Of a stretch of DNA of 64,000 nucleotides, positions 34,165-42,756 are shown piece after piece. Under the pieces are notes generated by a model that worked only from the letters and a program-made list of their open reading frames with translations, made no database searches and was not told the DNA's origin. Position numbers and translations under genes: made by a program. This stretch comes from Bradyrhizobium glycinis. GTDB taxonomy: Bacteria > Pseudomonadota > Alphaproteobacteria > Rhizobiales > Xanthobacteraceae. Within the stretch, counting starts at the first letter, position 1. Every line of letters starts with the position of its first letter. The DNA lies in contig NZ_JACCHQ010000001.1 of NCBI RefSeq assembly GCF_016031655.1, forward strand, positions 434,001 through 498,000. Direction: 5' to 3'.

Positions 34165-35204
34165 TCCTCGATCTCCTCCTCGGAATGCAGTGACGCGAGG
34201 GATCGCCAGATCAGGATCGGGATCAGAAGCGAGAACACGATGACATCCTTCAGCGCACTGCTCTCGAAGGATGCGAAGCTTTCGAGGATACCGACGCCGA
34301 CGGCGCCGATAGCTGCGCCGGGGTAGCTGGTCATGCCGCCGACGATGGCGCCGACGAAGGCCTTGAGGCCGATCAGGAAGCCGGAATCATAGAATACGGT
34401 GTTGACGGGCGCGATCAGGATGCCGGAGACGCCGGCCATCAGTGAACCCAGGAGATAAGCAATGGTGCCGGCGCGGGCGGGACGTATGCCCATCAGGCGG
34501 GAGCCAGTCCGGTTCACGGCCGTGGCGCGGAGCGATTTACCGACCAGCGTGAAGTCGAAGAAGAGATAGAGCAGGCCAGAGAAGACGAGGGCTGCGATCA
34601 CGATCAGCATGGTCTGGCCCGAGATCAGCACGCCGGCAAACTCGGTCGACAATGACGTCAGCGGCTCGGTCCTGACACCCTCGGGACCGAAGAAGAGCAG
34701 CCCAAGGCCGACCAGCGCGAAGTGCAGGGCGACGGAGACGGTCAGGAGCAGCAGCACCGTTCCGTCGGCAATGGGACGGAAGACGATCCGGTCCAGCAGC
34801 GGGGCGATGGGGGTGATCAGCATCAGGGCCAGCACGAGCCTTATGGCGAGCGGCGGCTCGGCGCGCATGGTCAGCCAGGCGAGGCCAACCACGGCCAGCG
34901 GCAATGCGAGGTAGAAGAAGAGAGCGCGCGGAAGCAGCCGAAGCTCGCCGTTGCGCAGCAGCGAGATGATTTCGATCAGGGTTGCGATGCACGCAAGGAT
35001 GACGACCAGCGCGCCCGTGCCCGGAAAGCGCTTCGCGTCGAGCGCCGCCAGCGTCAGGGCCGTGAAGGCCGCGATGTCGCCAAAGGGAATGAAGATGACC
35101 CGTGTCACGGTGAAGATGAGGACGGTCCCGATCGCCACTAGCGCGTAGACTGCGCCGGTGGCGATCCCGTCGATCGCAAGAATGGCTGCGATGTCGCTCG
35201 TCAT
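34161..35204 (-). CDS. Branched-chain-type ABC transporter permease (LivH type)
   Basis: 347 residues with eight or more membrane segments. It begins with ILAIDGIATGAVYALVAIGT and has the usual NRTGSRLMGIRPARAGTIAY loop and GMTSYPGAAIGAVGVGILES near the end. It is longer than the common 290-310 residues because of an extra hydrophilic/hydrophobic stretch around residues 60-120. First permease gene after the binding protein, 44 bases downstream of it. Confidence 0.92.
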   Translation of the reverse strand: MTSDIAAILAIDGIATGAVYALVAIGTVLIFTVTRVIFIPFGDIAAFTALTLAALDAKRFPGTGALVVILACIATLIEIISLLRNGELRLLPRALFFYLALPLAVVGLAWLTMRAEPPLAIRLVLALMLITPIAPLLDRIVFRPIADGTVLLLLTVSVALHFALVGLGLLFFGPEGVRTEPLTSLSTEFAGVLISGQTMLIVIAALVFSGLLYLFFDFTLVGKSLRATAVNRTGSRLMGIRPARAGTIAYLLGSLMAGVSGILIAPVNTVFYDSGFLIGLKAFVGAIVGGMTSYPGAAIGAVGVGILESFASFESSALKDVIVFSLLIPILIWRSLASLHSEEEIEE

Positions 35205-35248
35205 TGAGAACGCCGTCCCCCTTGTTCTGGTGGCCTGCTGCCGTCCGA

Positions 35249-36397
35249 CTACGGCGCGTATTTCCAGGCGCCGCCCGTCAGGCGCACCACGACCAGCGCG
35301 CGCTCATCGACGCCGGTCACCGAGCCGGGCTTGAAGTTGTAGATGGCATGCACGCCCGGCAGTTCCTTGGTGCTGAGGATCGCGTCCCGCAGGGCGGTGC
35401 GGAATTCCGCCGTGCCGGGTTTCGCCGTCTTGAGCGCGCGCTCCGCTGCGTTGGCGAAGATCAACCAGGCGTCGAAGGAGTAGGCGGAGAAGCCGTCGGT
35501 GGTAGGGATGTTATGGACCTTCTGGTAGACGCTACGGAAATCCAGCGCGATCTTCTTGGCGAAGTGTTCGTCGGGCAGCTGCTCGGCCACGATGACGGGG
35601 CCTGCGGAGACCTGGATGCCTTCGGCCGCCTTGCCGCCGACGTTGACGAAGTCCGGATTGACAAGCGCCACCGTGCCGTAGGTGTTTCCCTTGAAGCCGC
35701 GCTCCGCGAGGCTGAGGAGAGGCAGCGCGCCTTGCGTCCCCGAGCCGCCGTCCAGAACGGCGTCCGGCCGCGCCGCTAGCACTTTGAGGATCTGCGCGGT
35801 GACCGAAGTGTCGGTGCGCGCATAGCGCTCGTTGGTCTGGATCTTGACGTCGCCGGCGGCCTCCGCCGCCTTGGCGCCGTTGTAGACGAGATCCCCCCAC
35901 GCGTCGGAGAAGCCGATATAGCCGATGTTCTTCATGCCATCGCGCTTCATGCGATCGGCGATGATCTTGACGAGGAGGGATGCAGGCTGCGGCACCGAGA
36001 CCACCCACTGCTCGGGTGTTTCCGGCAGTTTGCCGATCGGCGAGACCGCGATCATCGGCACTTTCAATTCGCTCGCCACCGCCGCCATGGCGATGGTCGA
36101 GGGCGCCGTCGCGGTGCCTATCAGGAGGTCGACCTTCTCTTCTTCCACCAGCTTGCGCGCGTTGCGGGTCGCGGCCGACGGGTCGGAGCCGTCATCGAGC
36201 TGGATCAGGCGGATGGTCTCGCCGTTGACGGTCTTCTTGTATTCATAGGCCGCGTTGATGCCGCGCCCGTAGGGGATGCCGATCGATGAGCCGTTGCCGC
36301 TGAGCGAGGTGACGAAGCCGATGGTGATATCGGCCTGCGCGGCGGGGGCTGTGACGATGCCGGCGGCAAGTGCAAGTAAGCTCAGAGTCTTGCGCAT
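35249..36397 (-). CDS. Branched-chain-type ABC substrate-binding protein (LivK-like) 1
   Basis: 382 residues from ATG 36397, preceded by CGGAGGAGAACG; the open frame upstream has no family match. Signal peptide MRKTLSLLALAAGIVTAP with cleavage near AAQA. Mature part: TIGFVTSLSGNGSSIGIPYG, IQLDDGSDPSAATRNARKLV, VPMIAVSPIGKLP. It is a close paralogue of the protein at 41590. Relatives in soil bacteria often bind aromatic acids rather than amino acids, which fits the surrounding genes. Confidence 0.93.
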   Translation of the reverse strand: MRKTLSLLALAAGIVTAPAAQADITIGFVTSLSGNGSSIGIPYGRGINAAYEYKKTVNGETIRLIQLDDGSDPSAATRNARKLVEEEKVDLLIGTATAPSTIAMAAVASELKVPMIAVSPIGKLPETPEQWVVSVPQPASLLVKIIADRMKRDGMKNIGYIGFSDAWGDLVYNGAKAAEAAGDVKIQTNERYARTDTSVTAQILKVLAARPDAVLDGGSGTQGALPLLSLAERGFKGNTYGTVALVNPDFVNVGGKAAEGIQVSAGPVIVAEQLPDEHFAKKIALDFRSVYQKVHNIPTTDGFSAYSFDAWLIFANAAERALKTAKPGTAEFRTALRDAILSTKELPGVHAIYNFKPGSVTGVDERALVVVRLTGGAWKYAP

Positions 36398-37033
36398 ATG
36401 CGTTCTCCTCCGTTGATGCTGGATAGGAATGCTTCGATGCTGCCGCGCGGGCTCCCCGAACGACGAACCGACCCCTTGAAAACATTGCTGCGGCGCCAAA
36501 TGCTGGGCGCGACCGAAGAGAGTGTGCTCGCCCGGACGCTCAGCAGCCATGATGTTGCGTGCCGCGCGAACGATAGGCCCACCGGCACATGCAAGCGGGC
36601 CTTTTCCGGAGCGATGAAAGGTCGTCGGTGCGGCCGCGATGCGCGGCCGGCGATGCTGCTGCTAAGGCCGGCTGTTCGAGCACGGCGACTGTCCACACGA
36701 TCGAGTCTCTCAAAATCGGTGCCCTGCAACATCATTGTCATGGCCACCGGTCCTTGACCGGCGAGGAATTACTTAAAGCCTAAAGTATCTCCGGCGTCGT
36801 CGTCAACACGTGTCACGGGGTTGTCAGAAAAAATGTTGTTGCATACAATTTCGTCAGTGTGCGGCGCTTCTGCGCTACCCAACCGATCGAAAACGCCGTG
36901 CTCGCCTTGGCCCAGACGGCACTGGTCGCGGTCGCCGCCGCGCGCATTTGACGTGTGAATTAGTTTATGATTGAAATATATTCATCGGCAGCCGACGACC
37001 GATCCTCCGATCACCGCTTGAGGAGAAGGACCG
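36398..37033. other. Divergent intergenic region, no gene seen
   Basis: About 640 bases between the importer operon (leftward) and the racemase-like operon (rightward). It lacks a convincing coding frame. It holds TACTTAAAGCCTAAAGTA at 36770-36787 and TGAAATATATTCA at 36972-36984, both palindromic and AT-rich. The part from 36770 to 37000 is clearly richer in A/T than the genes around and is the likely promoter zone for both operons. Confidence 0.6.
36770..36787. promoter_or_regulatory. Candidate operator upstream of the Liv-type importer operon
   Basis: TACTTAAAGCCTAAAGTA has five-base arms TACTT/AAGTA in a near-palindromic 18-mer. The half TACTTAAA recurs in the site at 45155-45170 upstream of the CoA-dependent hydroxylase, so the same MarR protein (44425) might bind both. 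Confidence 0.4.
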
Positions 37034-37816
37034 ATGCGCATCTTCTGGCAGAGCTTTGTTGATGCGAGCGTGAATGCGCCCTACATGGCGCGGCTGTCGG
37101 AATACCTGAACGACATCGCGGCGCCAGGCACGACGGTTCAAGTCCAGGGCATCAGTCCGCCGGACCGGGAGTTCGGACGGCTCGCGGAATTGCGCTGTGC
37201 GGTCCAGGCAATCGATAACGGCATCGCAGCGGAGGAGGGTGGGTTCGACGCCTTCGTCATGGGGCATTTTCAGGATCCCGGACTCTACGAGCTGCGCTCG
37301 GCGCTCGACATTCCCGTGATCGGGACCGGCGAGGCGACGTTGCTGGCGGCTTCACAACTCGGGCGGCGGCTGGGTCTTGTGACGCTCGATCCCGTCTTCG
37401 AGGTCTGGCACTATGAGCAGGCCGAGCGTTACGGCCTCGGCGATCGCCTCGTCCATGTGACCGGCCTCGGCTGCAGGCCGGAGGATTTTGCCGATGCGTT
37501 CGCCGGAAACGCTGCTGCGCAAGCCCGCATGATCAAGGACTTCGTCGCCTGCGCGCTCCCGCTGGTGGAACGCGGCGCGGATGTCGTGATCCCGGCCGGC
37601 GTGTTGCCAGGCCTTTTGATCGGGCGGGAGCATGGCCTGAAGGTCGGCCACGCTCCGGTGGTCAACTGCGCGGCCGTGGCGCTCAAGAGTGCCGAGATGT
37701 GGGTGCAGCTCCGCAAGCTCAATGGCACCGAGCCCAGCCGCGGGCCGAGCTTCAGGCGGGCCAGCGCCCAGGCCCGCGATGATTTCCGCGCGCTCCTTGC
37801 CCGTAACGGCCGCTAG
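37034..37816 (+). CDS. Asp/Glu/hydantoin racemase-like protein lacking both catalytic cysteines
   Basis: 260 residues. The fold is recognisable from MRIFWQSFVDASVNAPYMA, then VPVIGTGEA-like IPVIGTGEATLLAA, and NCAAVALKSAEM. In two-cysteine racemases the acid/base residues sit in G/A-C-x-G/D-DPG and G-C-A-G segments. Here they read VMGHFQDPG (His78) and IPAGVLPG (Ala188), so neither Cys is present. It may be a decarboxylase, isomerase or lyase variant using other residues, or a binding protein. First gene of the operon to 44412, 34 bases before ohr. Confidence 0.8.
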   Translation: MRIFWQSFVDASVNAPYMARLSEYLNDIAAPGTTVQVQGISPPDREFGRLAELRCAVQAIDNGIAAEEGGFDAFVMGHFQDPGLYELRSALDIPVIGTGEATLLAASQLGRRLGLVTLDPVFEVWHYEQAERYGLGDRLVHVTGLGCRPEDFADAFAGNAAAQARMIKDFVACALPLVERGADVVIPAGVLPGLLIGREHGLKVGHAPVVNCAAVALKSAEMWVQLRKLNGTEPSRGPSFRRASAQARDDFRALLARNGR

Positions 37817-37850
37817 TCCTCGAAACCCCGTTCCTGGAGAACAAGTCGTG

Positions 37851-38276
37851 ATGATCCCCGAAAAGATCCTGTACGAGACCGAGGTGACGGCGACCGGTGG
37901 TCGGGATGGCAAGGCCGCCAGCGCTGACGGTCTATTGTCGGTGTCCCTGTCCTTGCCGAAATCGATGGGTGGTCCCGGTGGCGAAGGCACCAATCCCGAG
38001 CAGCTCTTTGCTGCCGGCTATGCCGCTTGCTTTCTCGGCGCGGTCAAGCTCGTTGCGCGCACGCGGAAGGTGGTGCCCTCTGCCGAGCCGTCCGTGACCG
38101 CGAAGGTTGCGATGGGGCCGGTGCCCGTCGGATATGCGATCGCTGTCGAGCTGAAGGTCAACCTGCCCGGTGTCGAGAAGGCTGTGGCCGAAGAGGTCGT
38201 TGCCGGCGCGCATGAGCGTTGCCCCTATTCGAACGCAACCCGCGGCAATATTGACGTGAAACTGACGGTGGTCTGA
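37851..38276 (+). CDS. Organic hydroperoxide resistance protein, Ohr/OsmC family
   Basis: 141 residues. The two peroxidatic/resolving cysteines are Cys61 (GYAACFLGAV) and Cys125 (ERCPYSNATRGNIDV), the Ohr arrangement. Start could also be GTG 37848; ATG 37851 is listed, with CTGGAG upstream. Ohr reduces organic hydroperoxides with lipoylated partners. Its place inside a catabolic operon, without an OhrR gene beside it, suggests that the pathway yields organic peroxides or that it protects oxygenases. It follows the racemase-like gene by 34 bases. Confidence 0.9.
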   Translation: MIPEKILYETEVTATGGRDGKAASADGLLSVSLSLPKSMGGPGGEGTNPEQLFAAGYAACFLGAVKLVARTRKVVPSAEPSVTAKVAMGPVPVGYAIAVELKVNLPGVEKAVAEEVVAGAHERCPYSNATRGNIDVKLTVV

Positions 38277-38298
38277 GGCGGATGAACGAGGGCGGTCG

Positions 38299-39477
38299 GT
38301 GACCATTAGTTTGCGCAGACCGTACGACGACGTCGTGATCGCGGCTCCCGTCACGATTCCCTATGTGCGCTACTCCATCGAGAGCGCGCAGTGGTGGATC
38401 GGGCGGGCGCTGAGCGCGCTCGTTGCGCAGGCCGGCATCAAGGCCTCCGACATCGACGGCCTGTGCGTCTCCAGTTTCACCATGGGCACGGACAGTGGCA
38501 TCGGATTGACGCAGCATTTCGGGATCTGCGTCCGGTGGTTGGACACGATCCCGCTCGGCGGTGCCAGCGCCATCGCGGCGCTGCGCAAGGCGGCGCGCGC
38601 GGTTCAGGCGCGCGATGCCGACATCGTGGCGTGCGTCGCTGGCGACACCAATCACGTCGACTCGTTCAGGCTGACGCTGGAGAATTTCTCGCGGTTCAAT
38701 CAGGACGCCGTCTATCCTTACGGCGCGGGCGGCGCCAATGCCAGCTTTGCCCTGATTGCGCGCAACTATATGCGGACGTTCGGCGTGACTCGTGAGGATG
38801 TCGGCAGGATCGCAGTTGCCCAGCGCGCCAATGCTCTGCGCAATCCGCACGCGCTGATGAAAGCGCCGCTGACGATGGAGCAGTATCTCTCGGCTCGGCC
38901 AATCTCCGATCCCATCCATCTGTTTGATTGCGTGATGCCATGCGCTGGCGCCGAGGCTTTCCTCGTGATGCGGGACGAGACCGCAGCCTCGCTGGGGCTG
39001 TCAGCCGCACGACTGCTGTCGACGATCGAGCGGCATAACGCTTTTGCCGACGATCCGATGCAGGTGCGCGGCGGCTGGGCGATGGACGTCGGCGAGCTCT
39101 ATGCGATGGCCGGCGTGAAGCCCGAAGATCTTGATATCGTGCAGACCTATGACGACTATCCCGTCATCACGATGATGCAGTTCGAGGATCTCGGCTTCTG
39201 CAACAAGGGCGAGGGCGCTGAGTTCGTGCGCCAACACGATCTCACAATCGACGGCGACTTCCCGCACAACACTTCGGGCGGACAGCTCTCGGTCGGGCAG
39301 GCCGGTGCCGCCGGCGCCTATCTCGGTCTCGTTGAAGGGCTGCGGCAGGTTCTAGGCATTGCCGGTCCCACGCAGGTTAGGAATGCGAGCCTCGCTCTGG
39401 CCTCGGGGTTCGGTATGATCAACTATGATCGTGGTCTCGCCTCGGGTGCCGCGATCCTTGCTGGACCTTCGCGATGA
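38299..39477 (+). CDS. Thiolase-fold protein (SCP-x/DitF-like) with a degenerate active site
   Basis: 392 residues starting with GTG 38299. Thiolase fold features include IKASDIDGLCVSSF, LGGASAIAALRKAARAV, NTSGGQLSVGQAGAAGAYLG. The nucleophilic Cys position of the C-A-S-G motif is Gly here (GGASA), and the GHP-x-G histidine segment reads GQAGA. Such Cys-less thiolase-like proteins occur beside DUF35 proteins in steroid and aromatic side-chain degradation, where they act in aldol-type cleavage or as partners. Here the next gene, overlapping by four bases, encodes just such a DUF35 domain. Confidence 0.85.
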   Translation: MTISLRRPYDDVVIAAPVTIPYVRYSIESAQWWIGRALSALVAQAGIKASDIDGLCVSSFTMGTDSGIGLTQHFGICVRWLDTIPLGGASAIAALRKAARAVQARDADIVACVAGDTNHVDSFRLTLENFSRFNQDAVYPYGAGGANASFALIARNYMRTFGVTREDVGRIAVAQRANALRNPHALMKAPLTMEQYLSARPISDPIHLFDCVMPCAGAEAFLVMRDETAASLGLSAARLLSTIERHNAFADDPMQVRGGWAMDVGELYAMAGVKPEDLDIVQTYDDYPVITMMQFEDLGFCNKGEGAEFVRQHDLTIDGDFPHNTSGGQLSVGQAGAAGAYLGLVEGLRQVLGIAGPTQVRNASLALASGFGMINYDRGLASGAAILAGPSR

Positions 39478-40715
39478 TTGAGCCGATCAAGCCGTCCCGG
39501 CGCAAGAACCCGCTGCTGCGGACGCGGCTACCGGCCTCGCCACCGCGACCGCGCAGCAGGATGTCGCACGGGTTCACGCGCGCAGCCGCCGAAGGCCGCT
39601 TTATGCTGCAGCGCTGCGAGGCTTGCGGCGCCTTTGCCTATCCGGCGCGCGAAGCCTGCCCGTCCTGTCTTTCGGCCGGCCTCGCTTTCGTCGATGCGCC
39701 GCGGCGAGGTGTACTGCTTGCCGAGACAACGGCACGGGTGCCGAGCGACGTCTATTTCCGCGAACGGGCGCCGTGGCGGATCGGCCTCATCAAGATGGAT
39801 TGCGGTCCGACGATCGTCGCACATCTCCATGCCGACTGCGCAGAGGGTGCGGCCGTCAGGATGTCGTTGCAACTCGACAAGAGCGGCCAGGCGGTGGCCT
39901 TTGCCCATCCCGAAGCGGAGACTCCCAACATGGCAGACGACAGGCAGTGGCGGGAAATGACGGCCGATCCGAAATTCCGTCGCGCGCTCGTCACCAACGG
40001 CCGCAGCGTCATCGGTCAGGAAGCCGTCGCCGCTTTGAAAGCGGCGGGCGCCAAGACGGTGTTCGTCGGCATTGCCGAACCATGGCGACCGTTCGCCGGC
40101 GAGGAGCGGCTGCGCGGTCAGGACGGGATCGAGATCGTGACTCTTGATGCGGCTGACGAAAAATCGGCTACCGATGTTGCGGCTGACATCGGCGGCAAGG
40201 TCGATATTCTCGTCAACACGACGGAATATGTCCGGCCGGGCGGCCTGCTCGACCGCAGGGGCACGAGCATTGCACGCGACGAGATCGATCAGGCCTATCT
40301 CGGCTTCATCAATCTCGCTCAAGCCTTTGGCCCGGCCATGCGGACGCGCGGTGCCGACGGTATCAACAGCAGCGCGGCGTGGGTCAATATTCTCTCGGTC
40401 TATGCACTGGCGAACTGGCCTGCCTTCGGCGCCTACTCGGCCTCGCAGGCCGCCTGTCTGTCGTTGTCGCATTGCTTGCGCGCGGAGCTGCGGCCCGGCG
40501 GGGTCCGGGTGATGAACCTGTTCACCGGCCCTGCCGACACCGAATGGTTCCAGACCGTGCCGCCGCCGAAAGTCGCGCCGCGCGTGATCGCGCAGGCAAT
40601 CGTGTCGGGCCTCAGGAACGGGCTCGAAGAGATGTATGTCGGAGATGTCGCCGAGGAGATCCGGCAACGTCTCGCGGCCAATCCGAAAGCGCTCGAGCGC
40701 GAGCTCGACAGATAA
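39474..40715 (+). CDS. DUF35 OB-fold/zinc-ribbon protein fused to a degenerate SDR domain
   Basis: 413 residues. Residues about 35-150 form a DUF35 unit: zinc ribbon with Cys48, Cys51, Cys62 and Cys65 (RCEACG...CPSC) and the OB-fold. From about residue 165 follows a short-chain dehydrogenase-like domain (RRALVTNGRSVIGQEAVAAL, DILVNTTEYV, NILSVYALANWPAFGAYSAS). The glycine motif is altered (TNGRSVIG) and Y-x3-K reads YSASQ, so the catalytic Lys is Gln. The SDR half may bind a nucleotide or CoA ester without redox activity. It is coupled to the thiolase-like gene by an ATGA overlap. Confidence 0.85.
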   Translation: MIEPIKPSRRKNPLLRTRLPASPPRPRSRMSHGFTRAAAEGRFMLQRCEACGAFAYPAREACPSCLSAGLAFVDAPRRGVLLAETTARVPSDVYFRERAPWRIGLIKMDCGPTIVAHLHADCAEGAAVRMSLQLDKSGQAVAFAHPEAETPNMADDRQWREMTADPKFRRALVTNGRSVIGQEAVAALKAAGAKTVFVGIAEPWRPFAGEERLRGQDGIEIVTLDAADEKSATDVAADIGGKVDILVNTTEYVRPGGLLDRRGTSIARDEIDQAYLGFINLAQAFGPAMRTRGADGINSSAAWVNILSVYALANWPAFGAYSASQAACLSLSHCLRAELRPGGVRVMNLFTGPADTEWFQTVPPPKVAPRVIAQAIVSGLRNGLEEMYVGDVAEEIRQRLAANPKALERELDR

Positions 40716-40749
40716 CAAGCGGATTTCAACCGAGCTGGAGGACGTGACG

Positions 40750-41532
40750 ATGCAAAGCAAAGGTCTCCTGGAGCTGGCGAGTGCGATCTCTTCCGGCGCG
40801 GTGCGCGTCGTCGATCTGACCTTTACACTCAGTCCGGACTTTCCGGTCATCGTCCTCCCGCCGGAGTTCGGCCAGGCCGCGCCTGTCCGCATCCAGGAGA
40901 TATCGCGATACGATGGTCGCGGTCCGGCCTGGTACTGGAACAACGTTACGTTCGGCGAACACACCGGCACGCATTTCGACGCGCCGATTCACTGGTTCAC
41001 CGGCAAGAACCTGCCGAACAATGCCGTCGACACGATGCCGGCCAAGGACATGATCGCACCGGCCTGTGTCATCGACTGCTCGGTGCAGGCGGCGCAGGAT
41101 CCCGATTTCCTGCTGACCGTCCCGATTGTCGAAGCCTGGGAAGCCAGGCACGGCCGTATCCCCCAGCGGAATTGGGTGTTGCTCAGGACCGACTGGTCGA
41201 AGAAGGGCTGGCGCGACTACTCCAATCTCGGGGACGACGGCGCGCATACGCCGGGCCCGAACCCGGCGGTGATGAAGTGGCTGGTGGAGGAGCGCGGTGT
41301 CATCGGTTTCGGCACCGAAACCATCGGCACGGATGCGGGGCAGGCCGGACACTTCGAGCCGCCTTATCCGGCGCATCACTTCCTGCACGGCGCGGGCCGC
41401 TACGGCTTGCAATGCCTGTGTAACCTGGATCAGCTTCCGGCCACCGGCGTCGTCATCGTGGCTTCGCCACTGAAGATCCAGAACGGCTCCGGCAGCCCGC
41501 TTCGAGTCATCGCTCTGGTGTCGTCGACCTGA
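40750..41532 (+). CDS. Cyclase-family metal hydrolase, isatin hydrolase-like
   Basis: 260 residues from ATG 40750. The metal-binding motif H-x-G-T-H-x-D-x-P-x-H is complete: His71, His75, Asp77 and His81 in GEHTGTHFDAPIHW. Further stretches (VIDCSVQAAQDPDFLLT, IGTDAGQAGHFEPPYPAHH, PLKIQNGSGSPLRVIAL) match what I remember of the Labrenzia isatin hydrolase, which opens isatin to isatinate with Mn(II). Kynurenine formamidase and other cyclase-family hydrolases are alternatives. Isatin is an intermediate in reported Bradyrhizobium indole-3-acetate breakdown, and isatinate leads to anthranilate. Confidence 0.8.
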   Translation: MQSKGLLELASAISSGAVRVVDLTFTLSPDFPVIVLPPEFGQAAPVRIQEISRYDGRGPAWYWNNVTFGEHTGTHFDAPIHWFTGKNLPNNAVDTMPAKDMIAPACVIDCSVQAAQDPDFLLTVPIVEAWEARHGRIPQRNWVLLRTDWSKKGWRDYSNLGDDGAHTPGPNPAVMKWLVEERGVIGFGTETIGTDAGQAGHFEPPYPAHHFLHGAGRYGLQCLCNLDQLPATGVVIVASPLKIQNGSGSPLRVIALVSST

Positions 41533-41589
41533 GCCCAGTCCATGGCGCTTGCCAATCAGAACAAGAAATTTTCCCGAAAGAGAGGTGCC

Positions 41590-42747
41590 ATGAACTTGAT
41601 CAAGAGCCTGGTGGCTTCCACGGCATTGCTGCTTGCCGGTCCGCAATTCGCGCAGGCCGAGATTCTCGTGGGATTCGTTACCGGCCTCAGCGGGCCGGTG
41701 TCATCGATCGGTATTCCCAACGCGAAGGGGATCGCGGCAGGTCAGGCCTATATCGGCGAAATCGGCGGCGAGAAGCTGCGGGTCATCCAGCTCGACGACG
41801 GCTCTGATCCGACCGCGTCGGCACGCAATGCGCGCAAGCTGGTCGAGCAGGAGAAGGTCGATATCCTGATCGGCACGTCCGGCGCTCCCCAGACGCTCGC
41901 GATGGCGACCGCAGCCATCGAGATGAAGGTTCCGATGATCGCGGTGTCGCCGATCGCACCGGTGCCATCAGGCGACGGCGGTCCCTGGGTCGTGCAGACG
42001 CCGCAGCCGACGCCGCTTCTGGTGCAAGGAATCGTCGACCACATGAAGGCGAAGGGCCTGACGACCGTCGCCTTCATCGGTTTCTCCGATGCGTTCGGCG
42101 ATCTCATGTACAATTCGCTCGAGCAGAGTGCGAAGGCCGCCGGCATCAAGGTCATCGCCAACGAACGCTACGCCCGGTCGGACTCCTCGGTGACGGCCCA
42201 GGTGCTGCGCGCGCTCTCCGCGCGTCCCGACGCCATCATGCTCGGCGGCACGGGCACGCCAGGCGCGCTGCCGGTCATCGCTCTGTCCGAGCGTGGATAT
42301 AAGGGACCGCTCTATGGCAATCACGGGCTGATCAGCGCCGATTTCCTTCGTCTGGCTGGCAAAGCCGCCAACGGCATCATGTGCCCGACGGGACCTGTGA
42401 CCGCGGCTGAGCAGCTTCCGGCCAGCAATCCGATCCAGAAGGTCGCCCTGGATTTCCGCTTGGCCTTTGAAAAGGCCAACGGCGAGGCGCCGACGGATTC
42501 ATTCTCGTCCTATTCCTTCGACGGTTGGTTGATCTTCGCCGACGCCGCCAAGCGTGCGATGGCGACCGGTGCCAAGCCAGGCTCACCTGAGTTCCGTACC
42601 GCGATTCGCCAGGCGCTGTTCACCACCAAGGAGGTCGTCGGGACGCAGGGCATCTACACCTACACGCCGGCGGACCGGCATGGAGTCGACGATCGCTCGC
42701 GCATCATGGTCCAGATCGAGGATGGCAAGTACAAGTTGTTGCCTTGA
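41590..42747 (+). CDS. Branched-chain-type ABC substrate-binding protein (LivK-like) 2
   Basis: 385 residues from ATG 41590 (GAGAGGTGCC upstream); the earlier in-frame ATG at 41542 would give a leader without signal-peptide start. Signal peptide MNLIKSLVASTALLLAGP, cleavage near FAQA. The mature sequence ILVGFVTGLSGPVSSIGIP and IQLDDGSDPTASARNARKLV follows the protein at 35249 closely. No permease gene is next to it, so it likely delivers a second ligand to the importer at 31685-35204. Confidence 0.92.
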   Translation: MNLIKSLVASTALLLAGPQFAQAEILVGFVTGLSGPVSSIGIPNAKGIAAGQAYIGEIGGEKLRVIQLDDGSDPTASARNARKLVEQEKVDILIGTSGAPQTLAMATAAIEMKVPMIAVSPIAPVPSGDGGPWVVQTPQPTPLLVQGIVDHMKAKGLTTVAFIGFSDAFGDLMYNSLEQSAKAAGIKVIANERYARSDSSVTAQVLRALSARPDAIMLGGTGTPGALPVIALSERGYKGPLYGNHGLISADFLRLAGKAANGIMCPTGPVTAAEQLPASNPIQKVALDFRLAFEKANGEAPTDSFSSYSFDGWLIFADAAKRAMATGAKPGSPEFRTAIRQALFTTKEVVGTQGIYTYTPADRHGVDDRSRIMVQIEDGKYKLLP

Positions 42748-42756
42748 GGTGCGAGC

